Positions 1 through 5,489 of a stretch of 5,489 nt of DNA are shown piece by piece. A model generated the notes under the pieces. The model did no database searches and was not told where the DNA came from. It saw only the letters and a program-made list of their open reading frames with translations. Position 1 is the stretch's first letter; each line of letters starts with the position of its first letter. The position numbers were made by a program, and so were the translations under genes. The DNA comes from an uncultured Veillonella sp. (lineage in GTDB: Bacteria; Bacillota; Negativicutes; Veillonellales; Veillonellaceae). The stretch lies in assembly GCA_902466275.1 (NCBI GenBank), contig CABQQJ010000072.1:1-5489 (forward strand). Direction: 5' to 3'.

Positions 1-390
1 CAAATATTTGGGTAAAGCTCTGCTTCTTTGCAGGCTGCCATATCAAAAGATTCGAGGGCTTCTTCCATATCAAACTGCTCTAGAGCCGCTACGATATCAG
101 CTATTTGAGAATGTTCCGTATAGGCCATATAGTCTGATAAATCCTCTATAGACGTTACACCAAGCACAGCTTGGCTAAGTGGATTATCATCTATTCTATG
201 ATCAGTACTCACACCAGTAAGCACGAAGTGAAGGACATCCCACATCTTATCGATGTCGAGCAATAACTCGTCCTCATCGCTCCACTCTTCAACGGTTTCA
301 AAAAGATCCATCCTTCTTTGATGAGCCTAACCCTTTGAGTTCTTTTAAGCTTTCATCACTTATACAATTATAATTTGCAATGAGTCCCAT
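1..390 (-). pseudogene. DUF1877 (YfbM-like) family protein, 5' part, frameshifted
   Basis: The start is the ATG at 390-388, nine bases after a strong GGGAGG ribosome binding site. The first frame reads MGLIANYNCISDESLKEL and stops at TGA (300-298) after 30 codons. The second frame carries the rest of the family: LLLDIDKMWDVLHFVLTG, then NPLSQAVLG, then KEAELYPNI at the window edge. These match, in order, the DUF1877/YfbM hallmarks (LDIDK-W-LHF-LTG, DPLS-AVLG, NE-EIYP). Removing one T from the five-T run at 300-304 joins the frames as DGSFETVEEW. The gene is therefore a normal DUF1877 gene with a one-base insertion, a sequencing error, or a recoded gene. A restart at the ATG at 311 would have its purine-rich stretch abutting the codon and would lose the conserved N-terminus. 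The 3' end lies beyond position 1. The biochemical role of the family is unknown; it is often found in immunity-type gene clusters. The family call is firm, the functional state is not. Confidence 0.5.
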
Positions 391-442
391 ACTCTAAAAC
401 CTCCCTAGATACTCAGTAATCTAAAACTTACATAGTTACTTA

Positions 443-467
443 GGCATCTATAATCTCCATAAATGCC
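443..467 (-). other. Intergenic hairpin between the HEAT-like and DUF1877 genes
   Basis: In the 103-bp gap (391-493), the transcribed strand reads GGCATTTAT, seven loop bases GGAGATT, then ATAGATGCC. This can form a nine-base-pair stem with a single G-U wobble. No U run follows, so it is not a canonical intrinsic terminator. It could be an RNA processing or stability element, or a weak attenuator. The remainder of the gap contains only the DUF1877 ribosome binding site and no gene. Confidence 0.5.
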
Positions 468-493
468 GAATAATTCGAAGCCTCCACTGATAG

Positions 494-1087
494 TTAGTTC
501 TCTATCTCTGTCAACAATTCTAGCAACGTAACCTCATATTTGTTATTTTTGTCTAACAATGGCTTACATAATAGAAGCACTTGTAAAGAATAGTAGTAGA
601 AGCTAAAGAACAGATCATCCGGAAATACCTCTTCTTCCTCATATCTAAGAATATCTTCGTCTTCATCGTACTCTTCAGACCAAAGATATTCTTCGTTGAG
701 CATATCCGCAAAACTCGGTAGTGGATCTGCATGCTCTAGCATAAGACCATCTCTAATACACTCAGCAATAATTATGAATAACTCAGTTAATTCTTTTACT
801 AAATATCTTGCGACCTCATTATGGCCTTGTTCTTCAACGGCTTTTTTAAAAATACGTAATAGAAAAATCAACGCAAAGGGCGTAGCATGCCATAAAGTCG
901 ATTGATGTTCAATATTTTGGGCCAGCTCTTCACCTGCCGCATCAATGGCATCAACGTCCTTCATATCCCACAACACCTCAAGATGAGCAGGAAAAGCTGT
1001 AGCACGGCCGTAAGTTGTGGTCAAACGATGCCAGGGTATATCACTGACTTTCACAGTTTCTATATATTGTTTCGTCACAGTATCCAT
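494..1087 (-). CDS. HEAT-repeat-like family protein, putative immunity protein
   Basis: A 197-aa soluble protein. The N-terminal third carries a recognisable signature: IPWHRLTTTYGRA (residues 17-29), then NIEHQSTLWHATPFALIFLL (58-77). This corresponds to the W-L-x-x-x-YG-A and NI-HQGT-x-x-AT-x-A-x-x-FLL pattern at the start of a widespread group of bacterial HEAT-repeat proteins that often sit in immunity or accessory clusters. The middle is predicted helical. A very acidic stretch (about residues 134-160, rich in E and D) follows, and a hydrophobic helix-like C-terminus ends the protein. The start is set at the ATG at 1087, which has AAAGGTG eight bases upstream. An in-frame ATG at 1114 directly abuts a GGGAGG and is too close to it. 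It lies 38 bp after the Imm26-like gene and is probably co-transcribed. A protein-binding (scaffold or inhibitor) role is inferred; no catalytic residues are visible. Confidence 0.5.
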   Translation of the reverse strand: MDTVTKQYIETVKVSDIPWHRLTTTYGRATAFPAHLEVLWDMKDVDAIDAAGEELAQNIEHQSTLWHATPFALIFLLRIFKKAVEEQGHNEVARYLVKELTELFIIIAECIRDGLMLEHADPLPSFADMLNEEYLWSEEYDEDEDILRYEEEEVFPDDLFFSFYYYSLQVLLLCKPLLDKNNKYEVTLLELLTEIEN

Positions 1088-1095
1088 TAAATTTA

Positions 1096-1102
1096 CACCT
1101 TT
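1096..1102 (-). promoter_or_regulatory. Ribosome binding site deciding the start at 1087
   Basis: The transcribed strand reads AAAGGTG eight bases before the ATG at 1087. The upstream in-frame ATG at 1114 has GGGAGG with no spacer, which is unfavourable. This supports the shorter 197-aa product. Confidence 0.5.
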
Positions 1103-1125
1103 ATAGTAACACATCCTCCCGAAGA

Positions 1126-1932
1126 TTATTTCTGAATAACCTCTTTCACCAGTTCATAGGTGTCTATGAGACGCAGTTTTCCTACCCTAGGATTATCTAC
1201 AATCTCCTCATAAATATCTTCCAATGTGCCTGCTGGTGCTAGTTTCCACAATTTACACGGATATAGTTCAACGCTTCCAATGACTTCCAAATGATCTAGC
1301 AATAGGCCTAGGTCTTTATGATTAAACCAACAGTCGGTATCGATACCGAAATTTGTATTGTCTTTCCGGCAGGCGATTTTACTATTTAAAAACTGCTCCA
1401 TTGTAGGTTTTTCTTTTTGTAAAAGCCGCGTACAGGCCAAATGGTACTCGATTTTCCGCGGTGATTGATCCACGTCAGATACAAAAATAGCTCCATACTC
1501 GTTTTCAAACTTAACAGCTAATACGTCGCCAACCTTAAAATGAGGTTCTCGCTTTGTTTTAGATTTACGAACCTTTAGAGGCTTTGGATTTTCACTTTGT
1601 AGTTGTACGGCTAATGTATCTAACACCTTTTGACGTTGTTTGAGCGCCTTACTATCAATTTCTAGCCAAAACTCATGAGCGCCCTTCGCGATTATGTCTA
1701 ATGCTTTCTCTTTGATATCCTGCGGCAGATGACCTATCTTCCACAGCGAATAGGCTACGGCAGTCCAATAAATTTCTGTATAGAATTCGTCAGTACAAAA
1801 ATTCTGCTCTTCAGCCAGAATTTCTGAAACAATGGTATCAATACTGATACCATCTCTATAGCGCTCAACAATCAAATTATAAATATCATGGCCATCATCA
1901 CTATCTATGATTTTTACTCCATCAATAGCCAT
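1126..1932 (-). CDS. Two-domain protein: helical N-terminal domain plus Imm26-like domain
   Basis: A 268-aa soluble protein with an AAAGGAG ribosome binding site six bases before the ATG at 1932. Residues 1-115 form a helical domain with the pattern YWTAVAYSLWKIGHLPQDIK, EKALDII (55-81). This matches proteins reading FW-x-ALA-x-x-QW-x-x-GRL with a following AL-x-I-x-x-G segment. A basic linker (about 117-129, rich in K and R) leads to a beta-rich domain beginning HFKVGDVLAVKFENEYGAIFV (131-151). That VGD-x-x-A-x-x-x-x-x-x-YG-x-x-x-V strand pattern is like Imm26-type immunity domains, and the rest of the protein continues it. Imm26 is a family described from polymorphic toxin loci. This domain order recurs in bacterial hypothetical proteins, so the gene is not a chance fusion. 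It lies 25 bp after the SUKH-like gene. Family resemblance is moderate, and the immunity role is inferred. Confidence 0.5.
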   Translation of the reverse strand: MAIDGVKIIDSDDGHDIYNLIVERYRDGISIDTIVSEILAEEQNFCTDEFYTEIYWTAVAYSLWKIGHLPQDIKEKALDIIAKGAHEFWLEIDSKALKQRQKVLDTLAVQLQSENPKPLKVRKSKTKREPHFKVGDVLAVKFENEYGAIFVSDVDQSPRKIEYHLACTRLLQKEKPTMEQFLNSKIACRKDNTNFGIDTDCWFNHKDLGLLLDHLEVIGSVELYPCKLWKLAPAGTLEDIYEEIVDNPRVGKLRLIDTYELVKEVIQK

Positions 1933-1957
1933 ATAATTCTCCTTTTAAGCAATACGT

Positions 1958-2500
1958 CTAGAAAAACAGATTATGTGATTCTGTAACGGTTCCATCATCT
2001 TCATGGAAATAACAAATATATAAAGGAGCTCGATGTGCAGCGTCATAGAATTTTTGTAATTCAGCAGCCACATTTGCTTCTAAAGGCATGCCTAGCACCT
2101 GAACAACGGTTTCCCATACATCCATTTCTGTATAAGAAGCGATTTGATCATGTCGCTCATTGGCATAGGCTTCGAGAGTAGATATGTCCGTATATTGGCT
2201 AGCGTCACAATAATCATGCCAACAAATGCTGTACACAAATAAATGGATTAAATCATCTACACTTTCAGCTATACGACCACATTCCCCTTCGCTACTCATA
2301 TACCCGATAGAGCCATCCTCTAATTGATGATATTCGCCACCGGCACCATCACGAGCAAAAGCTACTCCGTCCACGGAAAAGGTACATCGCCCCTCTACCT
2401 CATCACGTTTTGTAGGTTCATCAAGCAGAAAGAAATCAAATAGAGCATCAAAATTTGCTGCCAAGTTAGAATCTTCACACAATAGTTTTAAATAATCCAT
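1958..2500 (-). CDS. SUKH (SMI1/KNR4)-like putative immunity protein
   Basis: A 180-aa acidic soluble protein. Its core reads VAFARDGAGGEYHQLEDG (residues 46-63), then IGYMSSEGECGRIAESVDDL (65-84) and a VYSICWHDY segment (89-97). This follows the SUKH fold pattern: a 'F-A-x-DG-x-GG-x-x-x-L' strand pair, a strand with Y-x-x-SEG-x-x-G-x-IA, then a helix with a conserved W. SUKH proteins are immunity proteins for diverse nuclease and other toxins in polymorphic toxin systems. The C-terminal half (about 105-180) is helical and ends in a strand-rich tail, YICYFHEDDG-TVTESHNLFF. The start is the ATG at 2500 with AGAGGGA five bases upstream. The in-frame ATG at 2527 has only a weak abutting GAGAG. 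The gap from the preceding gene is 36 bp. The family call is good; the cognate toxin is unknown. Confidence 0.5.
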   Translation of the reverse strand: MDYLKLLCEDSNLAANFDALFDFFLLDEPTKRDEVEGRCTFSVDGVAFARDGAGGEYHQLEDGSIGYMSSEGECGRIAESVDDLIHLFVYSICWHDYCDASQYTDISTLEAYANERHDQIASYTEMDVWETVVQVLGMPLEANVAAELQKFYDAAHRAPLYICYFHEDDGTVTESHNLFF

Positions 2501-2505
2501 ATTCT

Positions 2506-2512
2506 TCCCTCT
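2506..2512 (-). promoter_or_regulatory. Ribosome binding site deciding the start at 2500
   Basis: The transcribed strand reads AGAGGGA five bases before the ATG at 2500. The alternative ATG at 2527 would add nine residues (MRESIRGKN) that do not look like the rest of the family and lacks a spaced binding site. Confidence 0.5.
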
Positions 2513-2536
2513 TATTGATTCTCTCATCTCTCTATT

Positions 2537-3043
2537 TCATCTATTATTTTCTCGTAATTCTAATAATGCAGAAACTTCATCCATGTCGAGATTAAACATA
2601 TTACTTTCAAGATCAATTGGCTCAAAATAGTAGCGAACCGTATCCGCCCCAAATTCATCGTCTAATTTGGACCATTCTGCCCCTGAAAGCACGGTAAATC
2701 CGAGCGTATCATTTCCAAGGCTTTCAACAAACCAACGCACCTCATAATCAGGTTTAACAAATTCGTTGAAGTATTTGATGGTCACATCCCGATCTTTCTC
2801 ATCACCGTAAGGAATTAAGAGTTCATTATCGCCCTTTTGTAACACAATATCGTCACCATAGGGCTTGCCATTACTAACGGTTTGAATATCGATAGGCTCA
2901 TCCATCATATCATTAAAATAATTCACCACATCTTCGTCATACTCGCGCCAATCAATCCAGATGATAGCTTCGGAATCAAATAAATCATTTAGATCAATAT
3001 CATTGGCAAAAAAGCTTCTTAATTCTTTATACAGATTTTCCAT
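2537..3043 (-). CDS. Very acidic 168-aa protein of unrecognised family
   Basis: I do not recognise a named family. The protein has about 42 Asp/Glu against about 14 Lys/Arg in 168 residues, so it is strongly negative throughout. It has no signal peptide or membrane segment. Residues 1-55 look helical. Residues 60-85 hold a charged strand region (GDDIVLQKGDNELLIPYGDE). The most family-like block is in the C-terminal half: VKPDYEVRWFVESLGNDTLG (96-115), then FTVLSGAEWSKLDDEFG, and YYFEPID (138-144). The 'DTL-x-F-x-x-L-x-x-x-x-W-x-x-L-x-x-x-FG' pattern looks conserved and resembles small hypothetical proteins of immunity clusters. The start is the ATG at 3043, with AGGAG seven bases upstream; a further in-frame ATG at 3064 would add seven residues and has no good binding site. 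An inhibitor of a nucleic-acid-acting toxin, perhaps by charge mimicry, is a guess. Confidence 0.5.
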   Translation of the reverse strand: MENLYKELRSFFANDIDLNDLFDSEAIIWIDWREYDEDVVNYFNDMMDEPIDIQTVSNGKPYGDDIVLQKGDNELLIPYGDEKDRDVTIKYFNEFVKPDYEVRWFVESLGNDTLGFTVLSGAEWSKLDDEFGADTVRYYFEPIDLESNMFNLDMDEVSALLELRENNR

Positions 3044-3050
3044 CGTCTCT

Positions 3051-3055
3051 CTCCT
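3051..3055 (-). promoter_or_regulatory. Ribosome binding site deciding the start at 3043
   Basis: AGGAG lies seven bases before the ATG at 3043 on the transcribed strand. It falls inside the longer alternative reading frame starting at 3064, so the shorter product is preferred. Confidence 0.5.
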
Positions 3056-3114
3056 ATGTATCACTTATTTTTTTAGGTAGTCTACAACACCCGTGTCACC
3101 ACTTTAATACAACT

Positions 3115-3546
3115 CTATAAGGTTTCATAAATCACATCTTGTTGAGCCGTAAAGTTTTCATCAAAAGAAACCAAAACATATAGATGTCCTGCTGGGGATT
3201 CACCTATATCATAACCTAGTGCAAATGCATCGTAACAACCTGACTTATCTAGCATAATATCGGTTAAGATTAGTACAATAGACTCTTCTTGCGGTATTTC
3301 CTGTTGTATGAGTTCCTGTGCTAATTGGTCTAATTCATCTAATTGAACATATAATTGCTCCCACATTGGTAGTGAAAGCACCTCAGCCTCAGTATAATCG
3401 GTGCAACTAATATTGAGGTTTTGAAAGGCTTGTCCTACATTCTCTAAACGATTAGTGCCCAATCGGCGAGATACAAAGTAAACGCCATACGGTTCTTCAG
3501 ACCAGCTTTCAACATTCCATAATGTCATTAATTCCAATTTTCTCAT
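3115..3546 (-). CDS. Hypothetical 143-aa acidic protein, putative immunity-type
   Basis: I cannot assign a family. The ATG at 3546 follows a GGAG by seven bases, and the gene starts 20 bp after the DUF2262 gene stops, so the two are almost certainly co-transcribed. The N-terminus has a short strand block, WSEEPYGVYFVSRRLGTNRL (residues 15-34). A helical, Gln- and Leu-rich middle follows (62-85). The C-terminal half is beta-rich: SIVLILTDIMLDKSGCYDAF (89-108), ALGYDIGESPAGHLYVLVSF (109-128). The 'TD-x-M-LD-x-x-GCYDAFALGYD' block looks like a conserved core. There is no signal peptide, membrane helix or obvious catalytic set. Its place between immunity-like genes suggests the same class of function, but that is inference. 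Confidence 0.5.
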   Translation of the reverse strand: MRKLELMTLWNVESWSEEPYGVYFVSRRLGTNRLENVGQAFQNLNISCTDYTEAEVLSLPMWEQLYVQLDELDQLAQELIQQEIPQEESIVLILTDIMLDKSGCYDAFALGYDIGESPAGHLYVLVSFDENFTAQQDVIYETL

Positions 3547-3566
3547 CAGGACGCTCCATTAGTTAA

Positions 3567-4382
3567 TCATCCTGCAATATCCGCATCAACAGGGTTCCCA
3601 TCCGCATCAATATGAGCTATGATACAGTGCCCCCAGAAGATATCATCGTCGTCATAATAGACCTCTATGGTGCCATCATTACGAAACGCCAATTCGCCCA
3701 TAGTAATACGCTTGGCAAATATTTCTGCCGTAATCGGATCTTGGTCATCATTGTCGAGCCAATCATTAGCAAGGTCTAGCAATTTTTCACTAATATAGGT
3801 ACTAATTCGTTGTTCAAATGCTTTGAAATTATCGATTGTATTGAAAGCAGCCAATGCTACGGTACAGCTTTCATCAGAGCCCTCATCCACATCAAGGGTG
3901 AATGCATAATCATCAATTCTCGCTGTGTAATATTGATACTCTCGATTTAACAGGAAATCACCCCTGTCAGTATGAAGGTATTTAGGGGTTTTCAAATACG
4001 CCGACAACGCCTCTAACTCGCTATGTTTAGCATGTTCCTCTAACACCTCAAGCACATAATAGCGATTATTCCAAGAAGGGCGCATATAGCCCAAATCCTC
4101 TAAAGGCTTTGCTTTCTTAACTAATAATTTATAGACCCCATGGGGCTCAAAAGAATAACCCCATCTATCGTCAAGTCCCTCAATAATCCACGTCAAAATG
4201 CCTTCGCTACGGTCAAGCACGCCAGTTCGAGTATCTAAGATAGCATCGGTAGACACTAGTGGTCTATGGTACTTATCTAAATAAGGACTAGCCCCATTCG
4301 CATCACTGCGCGGCAATGCATAGATTTCAAATACTTCCGGCTCAAACTCTGCTTCATATTCTGGTACACGTACAATACTCAT
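3567..4382 (-). CDS. DUF2262 domain-containing protein
   Basis: A 271-aa soluble acidic protein. The C-terminal part is a clear DUF2262 domain: LLDLANDWLDNDD (residues 201-213), then ITAEIFAKRITM (217-228), and DGTIEVYYDDDDIFWGHCI (236-254), ending in DADIAG. The LANDWL, the ITAEIFAKR helix and the YYDD-D-FWGH signature are the hallmarks of that family. The N-terminal part (about 10-135) is a separate domain, with FEIYALPRSDANG, then ILTWIIEGLDDRWGYSFEPH and GVYKLLVKKAKP, of the kind that often precedes DUF2262. The start at 4382 has AGGAG in the sequence AACAGGAGAGAGTCAT just upstream. It follows a 119-bp gap after the DUF6630-type gene, the longest gap in the array. The function of DUF2262 is not known; these proteins frequently occur in immunity-rich loci. 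The family call is firm, the role inferred. Confidence 0.5.
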   Translation of the reverse strand: MSIVRVPEYEAEFEPEVFEIYALPRSDANGASPYLDKYHRPLVSTDAILDTRTGVLDRSEGILTWIIEGLDDRWGYSFEPHGVYKLLVKKAKPLEDLGYMRPSWNNRYYVLEVLEEHAKHSELEALSAYLKTPKYLHTDRGDFLLNREYQYYTARIDDYAFTLDVDEGSDESCTVALAAFNTIDNFKAFEQRISTYISEKLLDLANDWLDNDDQDPITAEIFAKRITMGELAFRNDGTIEVYYDDDDIFWGHCIIAHIDADGNPVDADIAG

Positions 4383-4501
4383 ATGACTCTCTCCTGTTCA
4401 TCACATTTTACGGTGCAAACTATTTACAGTTCAGAACTACATCCTTTTATAGATGATGCCATAGCATAATTGTTTCTATAACATTAAAATGTTTTATTGT
4501 A
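4383..4501 (-). promoter_or_regulatory. Longest intergenic gap; weak secondary promoter candidate
   Basis: This 119-bp gap holds no gene. A possible -10 TAAAAT (4405-4410) lies 17 bp from a poor -35 TGAACT (4428-4433). The -35 overlaps a small palindrome, AGTTCAGAACT (4428-4438), that could be an operator. Just after the upstream stop codon is a second palindrome, AACATTAAAATGTT (4480-4493), which is too AT-rich and lacks a U tract on the minus-strand transcript, so it is not a convincing terminator. An internal promoter here would let the downstream seven genes be expressed separately from the first. Confidence 0.5.
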
Positions 4502-5332
4502 TCACAAGCGTTCAGCTACATCGATTCTATGTAATAATTCTTTCGCTAGTTCTTGGGCTCTTTTAAATTCCTCATTTGAAAGTACCATGAGCACCAAACT
4601 ATCTGTACCGATGTCCATGCCTACTAACTTATGGTTTTTCCACGTGGAATTAAAATGTGCGCACCAGTCCCCAATACATTGACTGTCATCAAATGCGGCT
4701 GTATCAATAGTTAGATTTTCTCTAGTATCTAAAGACTTATTACATATTAACTTCTGTACATAATAAATAAAATCCTCTAGTTCACATTTACAGTCTAACT
4801 CTACGGCATATCCTTTAGAGACTAGTTTCTCATAGAGGTTCCACCAGCTATCTTCTAATTCTTCCACGGAGCTCAACTTAGCCTTGGTCATAAACGATTT
4901 AGCTTGTTTAGCATCGCCTAGCAACAACGTTGCTAATTCTGTAAATGTCGATCGCATCTGATCGATATCTAGATACACTGCTTCTACACACAAACTACAA
5001 TCAGGTACTCTGCGTTTTTTCATAAAAGCCCGCATCATCTTCACTGCGTCAGGATAACTTACATCAGCCATACGATAGGTCTTGCCATCTATATCTAAGA
5101 ATAAATCTACTGCATCCTGCTTTTTATCTACACGAGCCTTCATCGCAGTGCAACCATCGATGGCATGAGGTGGATACAATTCTATATACATGAAAAATCC
5201 ATCATGCATAGCCTTTAGAGTATTATCTATTCCTACTATATTAAAACCATTTCGATTATAATCAGGGCTCTTCAAACGCCACTCTTCGTAATTGTCGAAA
5301 AGTTTTTCTTGAATCCAATTGTAAAAGCTCAT
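4502..5332 (-). CDS. DUF6630-type protein with an extra N-terminal domain
   Basis: A 276-aa soluble protein, first gene of the array. Residues about 125-276 match the DUF6630 family: FTELATLLLGDAKQAKSFM (130-148), then YEKLVSKGYAVELDCKCELE (167-186), a central FDDSQCIGDW (214-223), and KLVGMDIGTDSLVLMVLSNE (235-254) followed by AQELAKELLHRIDV. The 'IDTGSDSY-x-L' strand of the family appears here as MDIGTDSLVL. Residues 1-112 form a second domain I do not recognise, with IDNTLKAMHDGFFMYIELYP (35-54) and a helix with KMMRAFMKKRRVPDCS (98-113). GTGGAGAG ends five bases before the ATG at 5332. DUF6630 has no established activity, but members occur with other immunity-like proteins. Domain call fairly confident, function unknown. 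Confidence 0.5.
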   Translation of the reverse strand: MSFYNWIQEKLFDNYEEWRLKSPDYNRNGFNIVGIDNTLKAMHDGFFMYIELYPPHAIDGCTAMKARVDKKQDAVDLFLDIDGKTYRMADVSYPDAVKMMRAFMKKRRVPDCSLCVEAVYLDIDQMRSTFTELATLLLGDAKQAKSFMTKAKLSSVEELEDSWWNLYEKLVSKGYAVELDCKCELEDFIYYVQKLICNKSLDTRENLTIDTAAFDDSQCIGDWCAHFNSTWKNHKLVGMDIGTDSLVLMVLSNEEFKRAQELAKELLHRIDVAERL

Positions 5333-5353
5333 ATATACTCTCCACTATATACT
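5332..5353 (-). repeat. 8-bp direct repeat flanking the ribosome binding site
   Basis: On the transcribed strand AGTATATA occurs twice, separated by GTGGAG, and the second copy runs into the ATG at 5332. Because TATATA is self-complementary, the two copies could also pair and place the GGAG in a loop. The stem would be all A-U and weak. Confidence 0.5.
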
Positions 5354-5379
5354 GCTGCCGTTATGTAATATGTATCTTA

Positions 5380-5409
5380 ATTATATCATTAAGAAGAAAC
5401 ACTTATCAC
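5380..5409 (-). promoter_or_regulatory. Promoter candidate P1 for the array (extended -10)
   Basis: The transcribed strand carries a perfect -10 TATAAT (5380-5385) preceded by TGA, giving an extended TGnTATAAT element (5380-5388). A -35 GTGATA (4 of 6 matches to TTGACA) lies at 5404-5409 with an 18-bp spacer. Transcription would begin about 40 bases before the ATG at 5332. This is the best promoter match in the window. Confidence 0.5.
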
Positions 5410-5412
5410 CGA

Positions 5413-5442
5413 ATTATATCTAATTAACATATAGACTTTCAG
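5413..5442 (-). promoter_or_regulatory. Promoter candidate P2 upstream of P1
   Basis: A second perfect TATAAT (5413-5418) is paired with a -35 CTGAAA (4 of 6 matches) at 5437-5442, spacer 18 bp. It lies 33 bp upstream of P1 in the same orientation. The region is AT-rich, so chance matches are possible. The remaining bases to 5489 contain no gene that I can see. Confidence 0.5.
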
Positions 5443-5489
5443 TAATAAAAATAGGTTCTAAAACATAGCTTACACTATACAAATAATAC

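Noticed and set aside
449..493. In-frame 15-codon extension after the stop of the HEAT-like gene (LSVEASNYSAFMEIIDA)
   Set aside because: It would need readthrough of a TAA codon, and it overlaps the hairpin. There is no independent evidence that it is translated.
696..1090. Two short plus-strand open frames (696-905 and 902-1090)
   Set aside because: They lie entirely opposite the HEAT-like gene, have no ribosome binding sites and encode sequences without family resemblance.
3044..3114. Possible promoter (GTGACA with a weak TAAAAA box) and a small GTAG-A-CTAC palindrome next to an A run
   Set aside because: The -10 matches only 4 of 6 bases. The palindrome is followed by As rather than Ts on the transcribed strand, so it is not a terminator.
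4480..4493. Palindrome AACATTAAAATGTT after the first gene, considered as a terminator
   Set aside because: The stem is almost all A-T with a two-base centre, and no U tract follows on the minus-strand transcript.
4497..4682. A 61-codon plus-strand open frame
   Set aside because: It is antisense to the end of the DUF6630-type gene, whose protein is clearly conserved, and has no coding character of its own.
1..5489. CRISPR array, tRNA, rRNA, insertion sequence or toxin gene
   Set aside because: I saw no regularly spaced repeats, no tRNA-like cloverleaf, no transposase motifs and no toxin-like coding region on either strand.

Overview
The window is AT-rich, with strong AGGAG-type ribosome binding sites. 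Eight short genes all lie on the minus strand, so transcription runs from the high coordinates toward position 1. The low GC, the Shine-Dalgarno style and the protein families suggest a Firmicutes-type chromosome. My best guess is a Negativicute such as Veillonella, but no marker gene here proves it.

In transcription order the layout is as follows. A 157-bp AT-rich leader (5333-5489) carries two tandem sigma-A-like promoter candidates. Then come a DUF6630-type two-domain protein (4502-5332), a DUF2262 protein (3567-4382), an unrecognised 143-aa protein (3115-3546), an unrecognised very acidic 168-aa protein (2537-3043), a SUKH/SMI1-KNR4-like protein (1958-2500), a two-domain protein with an Imm26-like C-terminal part (1126-1932), a HEAT-repeat-like protein (494-1087), and the 5' part of a DUF1877 (YfbM-like) gene that leaves the window at position 1. 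The DUF1877 gene is interrupted by a one-base frameshift in a short T run near position 300. Gaps between genes are 20 to 119 bp. I see no convincing intrinsic terminator and no plus-strand gene.

None of the products shows a signal peptide, a membrane segment or an enzyme active site. They are small, mostly acidic, and unrelated to one another. Several belong to, or resemble, families known as immunity proteins of polymorphic toxin systems or carried in such loci. My reading is that this is an accessory array of stand-alone ('orphan') immunity-like genes, transcribed together, that may protect the cell against toxins of neighbouring strains. No toxin gene lies in the window, so this role is inference from family and context. 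Three start codons were moved inward from the longest possible reading frame (to 1087, 2500 and 3043) because only those positions have a properly spaced ribosome binding site.
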